Part shown: in pieces, positions 35,978 through 45,159 of the stretch
How positions within the stretch are numbered: position 1 is the stretch's first letter
Layout of the letters: the number at the start of each line of letters is the position of its first letter
Assembly: GCA_963814905.1 (NCBI GenBank)
Contig: CAWFEM010000011.1
Location: forward strand, 372,001-436,000
DNA length: 64,000 nt
Reading direction: 5' to 3'
From: DASWJZ01 sp963814905
Lineage (GTDB): Bacteria > Pseudomonadota > Alphaproteobacteria > Rhizobiales > Afifellaceae
The notes under the pieces: generated by a model
Databases searched by the model: none
Told to the model about the DNA's origin: nothing
What the model saw: the letters and a program-made list of their open reading frames with translations, nothing else
Position numbers and translations under genes: made by a program

Positions 35978-36574
35978 GTGCGCCGCTTCCTTCCGCCCTC
36001 GCCAACGCCGGGATCGCCGGGATACCCGCCGCAAGCGGCGTTCGCTTCGCCCGCGCGCGCGATGCTGCCGGTTCTCGCCGCGATCCTTGTGACGCTTGCG
36101 CTGGCCGCTTGCAGCACGGTGGGGGTGAAGCAGCCGGTGACGCCGATCGCGATCGACGCCGGTCGCACGGCGCGGCTCATCTCCGCCTATCGCGCGGAGA
36201 ACGGGCTCGGGCCGGTCCACGTCGATCCCCGGCTGATGCGCGTGGCGGCGGACTACGCCCGCGTCATGGGCGAGCGCGACACAATCGGCCACAAGCTCGG
36301 CGGCTCGCTTCCGCGCCGCGTCGCGGCGGTCAACTACGACTGGGGCTATGTCGCGGAAAACCTCGCGGCGAGCTATTCCACGCTCGACGATGCGATGGCG
36401 GGCTGGAAGAAGTCGCCCGGCCATCGCAGGAACCTCCTCAGTCCCTATGCGACGGAGATCGGCATCGCCGCCGTCGCCACGCCGGCCGGCTCCGATCATC
36501 GCAATTACTGGGCGCTGGTCCTGGCGACGCCGCGGCCGGAAGGGCAGCCGATGATCGCCTTGGGGCATTTCTGA
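35978..36574 (+). CDS. CAP/SCP-domain lipoprotein
   Basis: Predicted outer- or inner-membrane lipoprotein. The hydrophobic segment MLPVLAAILVTLALAAC ends in a good lipobox (LAAC). It is followed by a CAP (SCP/PR1) domain with HKLGGSLPRRV, GYVAENLA and MAGWKKSPGHRRNLL, the last two being the family signatures. Start is uncertain: the GTG at 35978 has AAGG upstream but gives a long n-region; the ATG at 36062 begins exactly at the hydrophobic segment. Bacterial CAP proteins have little known function. Its stop TGA shares a base with the ATG of cdd, so it is co-transcribed with nucleoside salvage genes, an unusual partner. Confidence 0.78.
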   Translation: MRRFLPPSPTPGSPGYPPQAAFASPARAMLPVLAAILVTLALAACSTVGVKQPVTPIAIDAGRTARLISAYRAENGLGPVHVDPRLMRVAADYARVMGERDTIGHKLGGSLPRRVAAVNYDWGYVAENLAASYSTLDDAMAGWKKSPGHRRNLLSPYATEIGIAAVATPAGSDHRNYWALVLATPRPEGQPMIALGHF

Positions 36575-36966
36575 TGAGCAGGGCCGCTGAGCTCTTCGAC
36601 GCCGCGCGCGAGGCGATGAAGAAGGCGCACGCGCCCTATTCGACGTTTCCCGTCGGCGCCGCGGTCCTGACGGAGGACGGTGATATCTTCGCGGGCTGCA
36701 ACATCGAGAACGCGAGCTACCCGGAAGGCTGGTGCGCGGAGACGACGGCGATCGCGGCGATGGTGATGGGCGGAGGAAAGCGCATCGTGGAGGTCGCGGT
36801 GGTGGCGGAGAAGATGCCGCTCATCACGCCTTGCGGCGGCTGCCGCCAGCGCTTGAAGGAATTCGGCTCGCCGGAGGCGCTGGTTCATCTTTGCGACGCG
36901 ACCGGCGTGGTCGAGACGGTCACGCTCGGCGATCTTCTGCCGAAGGCGTTCGGTCTCAAGGGATGA
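36574..36966 (+). CDS. cdd: Cytidine deaminase
   Basis: Deaminates cytidine and deoxycytidine to uridine and deoxyuridine. 130 residues, the short tetrameric zinc type: CAETTAIAAM supplies the first Cys ligand and the catalytic Glu, TPCGGCRQRL supplies the other two cysteines, and FPVGAAVLTEDGDIFAGCNIENASY is the substrate region. ATG overlaps the CAP stop by one base, and its own stop overlaps the punA start by 4 bases. Confidence 0.95.
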   Translation: MSRAAELFDAAREAMKKAHAPYSTFPVGAAVLTEDGDIFAGCNIENASYPEGWCAETTAIAAMVMGGGKRIVEVAVVAEKMPLITPCGGCRQRLKEFGSPEALVHLCDATGVVETVTLGDLLPKAFGLKG

Positions 36967-37772
36967 GCGGCGTCGCGCAGCGCAACGCGGATCTGATCCG
37001 CGCCCGCACGGCGCTTCAACCCCGCGTCGGCATCGTGCTCGGCTCGGGCCTTGGCGATTTCACGCAGGCAATCGCTGAACCCGTCACGATTCCTTACGGC
37101 GAGCTGGAAGGATTCCCGACGCCGTCGGTCTCCGGTCATTCCGGCGCGCTCATCGTCGGGCAAATCGATGGCGGGGCGGTAGCCGTGCTTTCCGGCCGCG
37201 CGCATTACTATGAACACGGCCGCGCCGACGCGATGCGCGTCGCGCTCACGACGCTGAAGGCGCTCGGCGTCGGCGACCTGGTGCTGACCAACGCCGCCGG
37301 CAGCCTGCGCCGAGAGCATCCGCCGGGCGCGGTCATGCTCATCACCGACCACATCAACTTTTCCGGCACCAATCCGCTGATCGGCGAGGCGAGCGACGCG
37401 CGCTTCGTGGGGCTGACGCAGGCTTACGATTCCGTGCTTCGCGCTTCCGCGCTCGCCGCCGCCGACCAGGAGGGGATCACCCTCCACGAGGGCGTCTACA
37501 TGTGGTTTTCGGGCCCAAGTTTCGAGACGCCGGCGGAGATCCGCGCCGCGCGCACGCTCGGCGCCGACGCGGTCGGCATGTCAACCGTGCCGGAGGTGAT
37601 CCTGGCGCGCTTCCTCGGCCTCAGGGTCGTGGCTTTCTCCGCGATCACCAATTACGCTGCCGGCATGACGGGCGCGGAGCTGTCGCACGGCGAGACGAAG
37701 GAAGTCGCCCCGCAGGGCGGCGCCAAGCTGAAACGCATCCTGACGCGCATGCTCGCGGACTGGCCGCGATGA
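36963..37772 (+). CDS. punA: Purine-nucleoside phosphorylase
   Basis: Splits purine nucleosides with phosphate to base and (deoxy)ribose 1-phosphate. 269 residues, trimeric low-mass type: IVLGSGLGDF near residue 24, SGRAHYYEHG, LTNAAGSL, and the base-binding MSTVPEVILARFLGLRVVAFSAITNYAAG. Overlaps cdd by 4 bases; deoA begins 13 bases later. The gene could also be called deoD by function, but the sequence type is that of PunA/XapA. Confidence 0.93.
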   Translation: MSGVAQRNADLIRARTALQPRVGIVLGSGLGDFTQAIAEPVTIPYGELEGFPTPSVSGHSGALIVGQIDGGAVAVLSGRAHYYEHGRADAMRVALTTLKALGVGDLVLTNAAGSLRREHPPGAVMLITDHINFSGTNPLIGEASDARFVGLTQAYDSVLRASALAAADQEGITLHEGVYMWFSGPSFETPAEIRAARTLGADAVGMSTVPEVILARFLGLRVVAFSAITNYAAGMTGAELSHGETKEVAPQGGAKLKRILTRMLADWPR

Positions 37773-37785
37773 ACGGCGGGGCGTG

Positions 37786-39112
37786 ATGCGTTTCCTTCCG
37801 CAGGAGATCGTGCGCAAGAAGCGCGACGGCGGCGCGCTTTCCAAGGACGAGATCGCCTTCCTGATCGAGGGCCTCACCGACGGAAGCGTCAGCGAAGGGC
37901 AGGTCGCGGCCTTCGCGATGGCGGTCTTCTTCCGCGGCATGTCGATGGACGAGCGCGTGGCGCTGACGTTGGCGATGCGCGATTCCGGCGACGTGCTTTC
38001 CTGGCCGCATGCCAACGGTCCGGTCGTCGACAAGCATTCGACCGGCGGCGTCGGCGACAACGTCTCGCTGATGCTCGCGCCGATCGTCGCCGCATGCGGC
38101 GGGATCGTACCGATGATCTCAGGCCGCGGCCTCGGCCATACCGGCGGCACGCTCGACAAGCTCAATTCGATCCCCGGCTACCGGACGCAGCCCGACGAGG
38201 CGCTCTTCCGCAAGGCGATCGACGTGGCGGGCTGCGCCATCATCGGCCAGACCGGCGACCTCGCGCCGGCCGACAAGCGCCTCTACGCCATCCGCGACGT
38301 GACGGCGACGGTGGAATCGGTGCCGCTCATCACCGCCTCGATCCTGTCGAAGAAGCTCGCCGCGGGGCTTGGCGGCCTGGTCCTCGACGTGAAGACCGGA
38401 TCGGGCGCCTTCATGGCGGCGATGGAGGACGCGCGCGAGTTGGCAACGAGCCTGGTCGCGGTCGCGAACGGCGCGGGGCTGAAGACGACGGCGCTCATCA
38501 CCGACATGAACGAGCCGCTGGCTTCCGCCGCGGGGAACGCGGTGGAGGTTCTGAACGCGGTGGAGTTCCTGACAGGCGCGCATCGCGACGCGCGGCTTCA
38601 GGAGGTGACGCTGGCGCTTTCCGCCGAGCTTCTCGTGCTCGGCGGCCGGGCGGAATCCGCCGACTGGGCGCTCGCGCTAGCGCAGGCGGCGCTCGATAAC
38701 GGCCAGGCGGCGGAGGTCTTCCAGAATATGGTGTCGGCGCTCGGAGGGCCGTCGGATTTCGTCGCGCATCCGCGCAAGCATCTGCCGCAGGCGCCGGTGA
38801 CGAGGGAGGCGCGGTCTGGAGACGAGCGGCACGGTCGCTTCGATCGATACGCGCGGCCTCGGGCTCGCGGTCGTGGCGCTCGGCGGCGGGCGCACGCGCG
38901 CGGAAGATTCGATCGACCATGCGGTGGGGCTGTCGGCGCTCGCCGGGATCGGCGACGCGGTCGGGCCGGACCGGCCCCTCGCGCGCATTCATGCCCGCGA
39001 CGATGCCAGCGCGGAGGCTGCCGCCAAGGCCGTGCGCGCCGCCTATACGCTCGGCGAGCCTTCGTCCGACCGCCGCCTCATCTACGAACGGATCGGCGGA
39101 GAAGGTTCCTGA
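37786..39112 (+). CDS. deoA: Thymidine phosphorylase, frameshifted
   Basis: Converts thymidine and deoxyuridine with phosphate to base and deoxyribose 1-phosphate. Domain 1 begins MRFLPQEIVRKKRDGGALS; phosphate-binding signature VDKHSTGGVGDN; SGRGLGHTGGTLDKL follows. Near 38810 (gagGcgcggtctgg) the frame shifts +1; the C-terminus LETSGTVASIDTRGLGLAVV to YERIGGEGS continues one frame over, ending at TGA 39110-39112. Taking out one base yields 441 residues, matching E. coli DeoA (440). An internal GTG at 37783 is a less likely start. deoB starts 2 bases after the stop. Confidence 0.92.
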
Positions 39113-39113
39113 G

Positions 39114-40335
39114 ATGGCGCGCGCGATGCTCCTCGTCATGGATTCCGTCGGGATCGGCGGCGCGAAGGACGCCGACAAGTTCGGCGACGAGGGCGCCGAT
39201 ACGCTCGGCCACATCGCCGCCGCCTGTGCCGCCGGCAAAGCCGACGTTGCGGGCGGGCGTTCCGGCCCGCTCAAGATTCCGATCATGAACCGGCTCGGGC
39301 TCTGCCGCGCCGCGGAAGCTTCGGCCGGCACGCATCCGGCCGGCATCGAGCGAGTGGAGCGGCCGGAGGCGATCTGGGCCTATGCCAGCGAGGTCTCCAA
39401 GGGGAAGGACACGCAGTCCGGCCATTGGGAGCTTGCCGGTCTGCCGGTTCCCTTCGCGTGGGGTTATTTCCCCAGCACGATCCCCGCTTTCCCCAAGGAG
39501 CTGACCGACGCGCTGACCAAGGAGGCAAAGCTTCCCGGCATCCTCGGCAACAAGCATGCGTCCGGTACCGACATTCTCGACGAGTTCGGCGAGGAGCATA
39601 TCCGGACCGGCAAGCCGATCTGCTACACGTCGCAGGATTCCGTCTTCCAGATCTGTGCCCACGAGGCACATTTCGGTCTGGAGCGGCTCTACGAGGTCTG
39701 CGCGGTCGCCCGCAAGCTCTGCAATCCGCTTGAAGATCGGGCGCGTCATCGCGCGGCCCTTCCTCGGCGAGAAGAAGGGCGCGTTTCAGCGCACCGGCCA
39801 CCGCAAGGATTTCGCCGTGCCGCCACCGGGGGAGACAGTGCTCGACCTTGCCGTGGCGGCGAAGCGGGAGGTCTTCGGCGTCGGCAAGATCGGCGACATC
39901 TTCACCGGCAGGGGCATCACGCAAATCCTGAAAGCGCCGGAGAACGAAAGCCAGTTCGACCGCACGCTGGAAGCGATTGCAAAGGCGAAAGACGGCGATC
40001 TCGTCTTCACCAACTTCATCGATTTCGACCAGCTCTACGGCCATCGCCGCGACGTCGCCGGCTACGCCGCGTGCCTGGAGCGGTTCGACGCGCGTCTGCC
40101 GGAACTGATGGCGGTGCTGAAGCCCGGCGACCTCGTGATCCTCACCGCCGACCACGGCAACGACCCGACCTTCAAGGGCACCGACCATACGCGGGAGAAC
40201 ATTCCGGTCCTCGCCTTCGGGCCGAAGATCGAAGGCCGCAACGCCGGGCACCTGCGCACCTACGCCGACGTGGCGCAGACCATCGCCAGCCACCTGGCGC
40301 TCATCCCGCTTCGGATCGGCCAGCCGATGATGTGA
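39114..40335 (+). CDS. deoB: Phosphopentomutase, frameshifted
   Basis: Interconverts ribose or deoxyribose 1-phosphate and 5-phosphate, linking nucleoside breakdown to central carbon. Alkaline-phosphatase-superfamily metal sites: LLVMDSVGIGGAKDADKFGD at the N-terminus and LTADHGNDPTFKGTDHTREN near the C-terminus. At about 39732 (ccgcttGaagatcgg) the frame shifts +1: CNPL continues as KIGRVIARPFLGEKKGAFQRT in the next frame to TGA at 40335. Removing one base gives 406 residues, normal for DeoB. It is the last gene of the tight run before a short palindrome and upp. Confidence 0.92.
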
Positions 40336-40350
40336 CGGCGGCAGCGGACC

Positions 40351-40371
40351 TTCTCCCTCAACGGGAGAGGG
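40351..40371. repeat. Short C3/G3 palindrome between deoB and upp
   Basis: TCTCCC/GGGAGA with loop tcaac at 40352-40368, extended by flanking cc and gg. It belongs to the same loose family as the hairpins at 11276 and 62741. It lies in the 106-base gap and may stabilise or partly terminate the deo transcript. Confidence 0.6.
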
Positions 40372-40441
40372 TCAGCATCTCCACCGTTTGCGCCCGGCTT
40401 TCCCGCGTGTATGAACTTTTCCGCAACAGGAGGCGCGGCGC

Positions 40442-41083
40442 ATGGCTCGGAGTTACGAAGGTGTCACGGTCATCGACCACCCGCTGGTGGAGCACAAGCT
40501 CACCATCATGCGCCACAAGGAGACGTCCACCCGCGGCTTCCGCCAGCTCCTGCGCGAGATCGCCGGGCTGATCTGCTATGAGGCGACGCGCGACCTGCCG
40601 CTCGAAGAAGTCCAGATCGAGACACCGCTCACCGCGATGACCGGGCGGAAGATCGCTGGCAAGAAGCTCGTCTTCGCCTCCATCCTGCGCGCCGGGAACG
40701 GGCTGCTTGAGGGCATGCTCGATCTCGTGCCGTCGGCGCGCGTCGCCCATATCGGGCTCTACCGCGATCCCGAGACGCTGCAGCCGGTGGAATATTACTT
40801 CAAGGCGCCGGAGGACCTGTCGGAGCGCACGGTGATCTGCGTCGATCCGATGCTGGCGACCGCCAACTCCGCCGTCGCCGCGATCGACAGGCTGAAGGGG
40901 AGGGGTGCGAAGGACATCCGCTTCGTCTGCCTGCTCGCCGTGCCGGAGGGGATCAAGCGTTTCCGCGAAGCGCATCCCGACGTACCGGTCTTCACCGCGG
41001 CCATCGACGACCACCTGAACGACCACGGCTACATCGTGCCGGGTCTGGGCGACGCCGGCGACCGGATGTACGGGACGAAATAG
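40442..41083 (+). CDS. upp: Uracil phosphoribosyltransferase
   Basis: Makes UMP from uracil and PRPP. 213 residues. VFASILRAGNGLLEGM, GLYRDPETLQPVEYYFKAP and the PRPP-binding VDPMLATANSAVAAID are diagnostic; the C-terminal uracil-binding segment YIVPGLGDAGDRMYGTK is intact. AGGAGG lies 9-14 bases before the ATG. It completes the salvage set: uracil released after Cdd and phosphorylase action can be recaptured here. Confidence 0.96.
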   Translation: MARSYEGVTVIDHPLVEHKLTIMRHKETSTRGFRQLLREIAGLICYEATRDLPLEEVQIETPLTAMTGRKIAGKKLVFASILRAGNGLLEGMLDLVPSARVAHIGLYRDPETLQPVEYYFKAPEDLSERTVICVDPMLATANSAVAAIDRLKGRGAKDIRFVCLLAVPEGIKRFREAHPDVPVFTAAIDDHLNDHGYIVPGLGDAGDRMYGTK

Positions 41084-41100
41084 CGGGGCGCTTTTCCAGC

Positions 41101-41204
41101 GTCGTCATGCCCGGACTTGATCGGGGCATCCATTCCGTCACGCCTCGGCCAACCGCGACGGCCACGGAATGGATTGCCGGGTCAAGCACGGCAATGACGA
41201 CAGC
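41101..41204. repeat. Dispersed two-hairpin repeat, copy 2
   Basis: Same element and orientation as at 23209. Left hairpin ATGCCCGG with CGGGGCAT carries a mismatch; right hairpin ATTGCCGGG with CACGGCAAT carries one. The copy therefore looks decayed. It occupies the convergent gap between upp and the methyltransferase gene at 41227. Confidence 0.83.
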
Positions 41205-41226
41205 GGAAAAAGGGGCGCCTTTCGTC

Positions 41227-42291
41227 TCACAGCTTCCTCAGCGCCATCACCTTCGCGAAGAACGCGTTCATCGTGCTTTCGAGCATGAGCCCCGCTTCGC
41301 CGAAGAGTGCTTCCAGATTTTCTTCCAGGTAGCCCGCGAAGTAGGGCTCGTGGAAGAGCGCGGGGAAAAGCTCCAAGAGCCCGTCATAGTCAGGGTCGTC
41401 GCCGGGCTGGAGCGATTCCACGAAGACGAAGAGGCCGCCGGGCTTCATGACGCGGGCGATCTCGCACGCCACGGCGCGGCGCACGTCGGGCGGCAGCTCG
41501 TGGAAGAGGAAGATGCAGGTCGCGAGGTCGAGGCTCGCATCGCCGAGCGGCAGCGCCTCCGCCTTGGCGACGACCGGCTGGATCTTCGGACGCCGGCCGA
41601 GCCGGTGCATCGTCTCCGCGACATAGGCGTCGGAGAGATCGACTGCGAAAGCGGGGAGGCGAGGGAACGCCTGCCGGACCTGGCGCAGGAACGCGCCGGT
41701 CCCGCAGGCGATATCGGCATAGGCGAGGCGGCGCTGGTCGCGGCCCTTCAGCGCTTTCGCCATCGGCACCAGCGCCTGCCGGCGCATGGCACTCGCGGCG
41801 CCTGAGAAGAGCACCTCCACCTGCATGTCGTAGAGGCGCGCGGATTCCTCCGTCATCCAGCCGCCGGACTGGAAGTGGAAGTTCTGCAAATAATAATCCG
41901 GCCGCTTGCCGTTTGCCTCGGGCAGTTCGCGCGAGATCTTTTCACCCCTGCGCCGAACGACCTCCGGCACGTCGCGGAAGAACTCGCGGCTGCGCGCAAG
42001 AACGCCGGCGAGGCTTCCGTCCTCGTTTTCGGGCACGGGATAGTAGCCGGCTTCGGCGTTGGCGAGGTCGCGCTGAAGCAGCGCCGCCACGTCGGCGAGG
42101 AGCCGGCGCATGCCGGGAACGGGCTTCGACGGTTTCACCGGCGTGCGCTTTGGCGCGTCGGGAGCGGACTCAAGCCGCCTGACGATGCGGCGCATGACGG
42201 CGCCGTGCCCGGCATACCACGCGACGCGGCTCGTCTGGCGCGCGGCGAAGGCGGCGCGGCTCGCGAGGCGTTCGAGCGGTGTCTCGGGCAT
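41227..42291 (-). CDS. Class I SAM-dependent methyltransferase
   Basis: 354 residues. About 150 residues of helical N-terminus (MPETPLERLASRAAFAARQ) precede a Rossmann domain with motif I ADIACGTGAFLRQVRQAFP near residue 195, motif II AFAVDLSDAYVAE, and IFLFHELPPDVRRAVACEIARVMKPGG in motifs IV-V. The pattern resembles UbiE-like small-molecule methyltransferases; the substrate is unknown. I start at the ATG 42291; the frame is open further, but that part overlaps the next gene's region. It lies downstream of the TrmA-like gene on the same strand. Confidence 0.82.
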   Translation of the reverse strand: MPETPLERLASRAAFAARQTSRVAWYAGHGAVMRRIVRRLESAPDAPKRTPVKPSKPVPGMRRLLADVAALLQRDLANAEAGYYPVPENEDGSLAGVLARSREFFRDVPEVVRRRGEKISRELPEANGKRPDYYLQNFHFQSGGWMTEESARLYDMQVEVLFSGAASAMRRQALVPMAKALKGRDQRRLAYADIACGTGAFLRQVRQAFPRLPAFAVDLSDAYVAETMHRLGRRPKIQPVVAKAEALPLGDASLDLATCIFLFHELPPDVRRAVACEIARVMKPGGLFVFVESLQPGDDPDYDGLLELFPALFHEPYFAGYLEENLEALFGEAGLMLESTMNAFFAKVMALRKL

Positions 42292-42347
42292 CGGAAATGT
42301 CCTTTGCCGAATGGTCCTACGACCCGGCTTTCCCGGCAAGCGCGCTT

Positions 42348-43589
42348 TCAGTCGCGGCGGAAAAGCCCGACGACCTCCGTCTCCGCCGAGTAGACGAACT
42401 GGTCGACGGGGATGACGCGGTCCAGCGCATAGCCGCCACTGACCAGGATTCTCGCGTCGCGGGCGAAGGTCGCCGGGTTGCACGAGACCGCGGCGACAGT
42501 CCGCACCTTGGACGCGGCGAGCGCCTCGGCTTGGGCTTTCGCGCCCGCGTGGGGTGGGTCGAAGACAACGGCGTCGAACTGCTCAAGCTCTTTCGGCGAC
42601 AGAGGATCGGCGAAGAGGTCGCGGGTTTCCGTCTCGACGGGCTTTAAGCCCGATGCGCGGCGGGCAGCTTGCGAGAGGGCTTCGAGCGCCGCCTTATTCG
42701 CTTCGACCGCACGAACCTGCGCATTGCGCGCGAGCGCCAGTGCGAACGTGCCGACGCCGGAGAAAAGGTCGGCGACGCGTGTCGCGCCGGCAAGATGCTC
42801 CGTCACGAGCGCCGCCATCGCTCCTTCCGCCTCCGCGGACGCCTGCACGAAAGCGCCGGGCGGCGGCGTCAGCGTCACGCCGGCGATGGTGAGCGTCGGC
42901 TCGGCGAGCGTCAGCAGCGGCTCACCGCCGACGGAAAGGCGTGCCAGGCCATGCGCCGAAGCGTCCTCGCCGAGCTTTGCGATCGCGCGCGACGATGGGG
43001 GCGACACGCCGCTTATCTCGATATCGAGCCCGCTGTGCGTGAGAAGCACGGTGACGCGCGCGGGCTTCTTCCCCGTCACGAGCGGCTCCACCAGAGCGCG
43101 GATGTCATCGAGCCGGGCTGCAAGCGGCGGCGCGAGCACCGGACATTCCTCGATATCGACGACCCGGTGCGAGAGGCGTTCGTGGTAGCCGAGGACGAGC
43201 CGCCTGCCTGCGCGAAGCGCGGTCAGCACCGTGCGGCGGCGGCTGGCGGTCGGCAAATCCGTGATCGTCTCGACCTGGACGTCGAGCGCACGCTGCTTAA
43301 GCGCCGTCGCGACGAAGTCGCGCTTCAGCCTTCGCGTCGCCGCAAGCGGCATCATCTGCAGCGAGCAGCCGCCGCAGGTGCCGAAATGTCGGCAGATCGG
43401 AGCGACGCGCTCAGGGCTCGGCTTGAGAATCTCCACGATGCGCGCGCGGTCGCCCTCCCGCTCGATCTGGACCGTCTCGCCCGGCAGCGTGAACGGCACG
43501 TAGAGCGGGCCGTTGGGCGTCGCGACGACGCCGTCGCCGCGATGCCCGAGCGAGTCGATCATGACGGTCTCACGCACGGCTTCATTCAT
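42348..43589 (-). CDS. TrmA/RlmD-family RNA (uracil-5-)methyltransferase
   Basis: 413 residues. A TRAM-like RNA-binding N-terminus (IDSLGHRGDGVVATPNGPLYV) is followed by a [4Fe-4S] cluster motif (CRHFGTCGGCSLQ, with a further Cys at EECPVLAP). The methyltransferase fold has VADLFSGVGTFALAL as motif I, FDPPHAGAKAQ, and the catalytic-Cys region SCNPATFARD. SAM-dependent m5U formation in rRNA or tRNA is the family reaction; the site is not assignable. Overlaps the tlyA end by 8 bases, a pairing common in this bacterial order. Confidence 0.91.
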   Translation of the reverse strand: MNEAVRETVMIDSLGHRGDGVVATPNGPLYVPFTLPGETVQIEREGDRARIVEILKPSPERVAPICRHFGTCGGCSLQMMPLAATRRLKRDFVATALKQRALDVQVETITDLPTASRRRTVLTALRAGRRLVLGYHERLSHRVVDIEECPVLAPPLAARLDDIRALVEPLVTGKKPARVTVLLTHSGLDIEISGVSPPSSRAIAKLGEDASAHGLARLSVGGEPLLTLAEPTLTIAGVTLTPPPGAFVQASAEAEGAMAALVTEHLAGATRVADLFSGVGTFALALARNAQVRAVEANKAALEALSQAARRASGLKPVETETRDLFADPLSPKELEQFDAVVFDPPHAGAKAQAEALAASKVRTVAAVSCNPATFARDARILVSGGYALDRVIPVDQFVYSAETEVVGLFRRD

Positions 43590-44343
43590 GGCTTCGTTGT
43601 TTCCGGGCGCCGATCAGGAATTCGCGGTTGCCGGAGCCGCCTTCGATGGGTGAGGGGATCGTTTCGACCACGCGCCAGCTTTGTTCACTCTCCAGCCAGG
43701 CGGCGATGTTGCTGGCGGCTTCCTCTGCAACCGTTCCATCGCGCACGATCCCGCCCTTGCCGAGAGCCTCGCGCCCGACCTCGAATTGCGGCTTCACCAG
43801 GAAAACGCCCCACGCGTCAGGCTCCGCCAGGGCAAGGGCCGGCGGCAGTGCCAGCTTCAACGAGATGAAGCTCATATCGGCGACGATCGCGCCGATCTTG
43901 CGTCCGCCGAGATGCCGCGCTTCGAGGTCGCGCGCGTTCAGCCTTTCAATAAGCGTGATGCGCGGATCGGCGGCGAGCGATGCGTCGAGCTGGTCGTGGC
44001 CGACATCGATCGCGATCACGTGCGCCGCGCCACATTGAAGCAGCACCTGCGTGAATCCGCCGGTCGACGCACCAAGATCGAGCGCGGTGACCCCCGCTGG
44101 ATCGAAGTGGAAGGCGTCGAGCGCCGCGATCAGCTTCAAAGCGGCGCGCGAGACGTAGCCGTCGGCGGGATCGTCGATCGCGATCGCCACATCGGCCGCC
44201 ACGGCCCGCGCCGGCTTCCTCTCCGTTTCACCGTCGACCGTCACCGCGCCGCGCAGAATCGCGTCGCGGGCGCGCGCGCGCGTCGGCGCGAGCCCGCGCT
44301 CCACCAGCGCCTGGTCGAGGCGCACCCGCTCCGCGTCGCTCAT
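43582..44343 (-). CDS. tlyA: TlyA-family RNA methyltransferase (S4 + FtsJ domains)
   Basis: 253 residues. The N-terminal S4 RNA-binding domain (VRLDQALVERGLAPTRARAR) precedes an FtsJ-like fold with TALDLGASTGGFTQVLLQCGA as SAM motif I, VADMSFISLKL, and VKPQFEVGREALGKGGIVRD. TlyA enzymes 2'-O-methylate cytidines in 16S and/or 23S rRNA. It starts 16 bases after the stop of a 47-residue membrane protein gene that follows sco. In many relatives dxs lies immediately upstream; here it does not. Confidence 0.92.
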   Translation of the reverse strand: MSDAERVRLDQALVERGLAPTRARARDAILRGAVTVDGETERKPARAVAADVAIAIDDPADGYVSRAALKLIAALDAFHFDPAGVTALDLGASTGGFTQVLLQCGAAHVIAIDVGHDQLDASLAADPRITLIERLNARDLEARHLGGRKIGAIVADMSFISLKLALPPALALAEPDAWGVFLVKPQFEVGREALGKGGIVRDGTVAEEAASNIAAWLESEQSWRVVETIPSPIEGGSGNREFLIGARKQRSHE

Positions 44344-44359
44344 AGAAGAATCCCGGCCG

Positions 44360-44503
44360 TCAGAGCCCGCAATAGGAAAGGCCCGACATGATGCCGGCTA
44401 GAAAAATGTCGGTGCCCCAATAGGCCCAGCCCGCGCCGGCGAGGAAGAACAGCACGCCCGCGCCGACGAGCGCGGTCTTGGCGATCGGGTCGAGCCCCTG
44501 CAT
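44360..44503 (-). CDS. Small single- or double-span membrane protein, unknown function
   Basis: 47 residues, ATG at 44503, four bases after the restored sco stop (44508). Residues 10-30 form a hydrophobic helix (TALVGAGVLFFLAGAGWAYW), and 31-47 are again mostly hydrophobic and end in SYCGL. No family recognised. The tight packing between sco and tlyA, the in-operon spacing and a codon composition like its neighbours make it likely real. Confidence 0.6.
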   Translation of the reverse strand: MQGLDPIAKTALVGAGVLFFLAGAGWAYWGTDIFLAGIMSGLSYCGL

Positions 44504-44507
44504 GGCT

Positions 44508-45114
44508 CTATCCTGCCACAAGACGCCTCAGCTTGGCCAATCCGGCATCGTGCAGATTCGGCGCTGTCCACCGTGCCGACGAAGTTCCCTTCGGCATCCT
44601 GCAGGATCATCGAGGCGGTGTGGTCCATCGTGTAGTCGCCGTCGTCGAGGGGAACCTTGCGGCTATAGATCTTGTAGTCCTTCACCATGGCATGGACCTT
44701 CGCAGGGTCGCCGGATATGCCGATGATGCGGTCGGTGAAGGCGGTGACGTATTCATGCATCGTCTGGGGCGTATCGCGCTCCGGGTCGACGGTCACGAAG
44801 ACGAAGCTGAGCTTGTCTGCGTCGGGCCCGAGTTCGTCCGCCCAGCGGGTCATTTCGGAGAGGCTCGTCGGACAGATGTCCGGGCAATGCGTATAGCCGA
44901 AGAGCGTGATGGAGGGCTTGCCGCGAAAGATCGCCTCGGTGACCGGTTCGCCCTTGTCGTCGACGAGCGCGAACGATCCGCCGAGCGGCGCGCCCGGCGT
45001 GAGCGCCGCCGCCGATTCGCGCTTCGTGAACCAAGGGCTCTCGACGACGAGCGCGCCGAGCGCGAAGAGCGCGACGGCAACAGCGATCCAAAGGGCGATG
45101 CGGAAGTTCTTCAC
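44508..45114 (-). CDS. SCO1/SenC copper chaperone-like protein, frameshifted
   Basis: Delivers copper to cytochrome oxidase CuA or guards thiol redox state at the membrane. An N-terminal signal anchor (ALWIAVAVALFALGALVV) precedes a thioredoxin fold. Copper ligands: CPDIC in GYTHCPDICPTSLSEM and the His in DYTMDHTASMI. After DSAESA the frame shifts near 44550. The normal C-terminus DAGLAKLRRLVAG with TAG at 44510-44508 lies one frame over. Without one base the protein is 201 residues, typical for the family. Two tiny hydrophobic protein genes flank it. Confidence 0.88.
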
Positions 45115-45159
45115 GTGGCCTCCAGTGGTGACATCGCTCCAGATAGGACGGAAGCTGCT

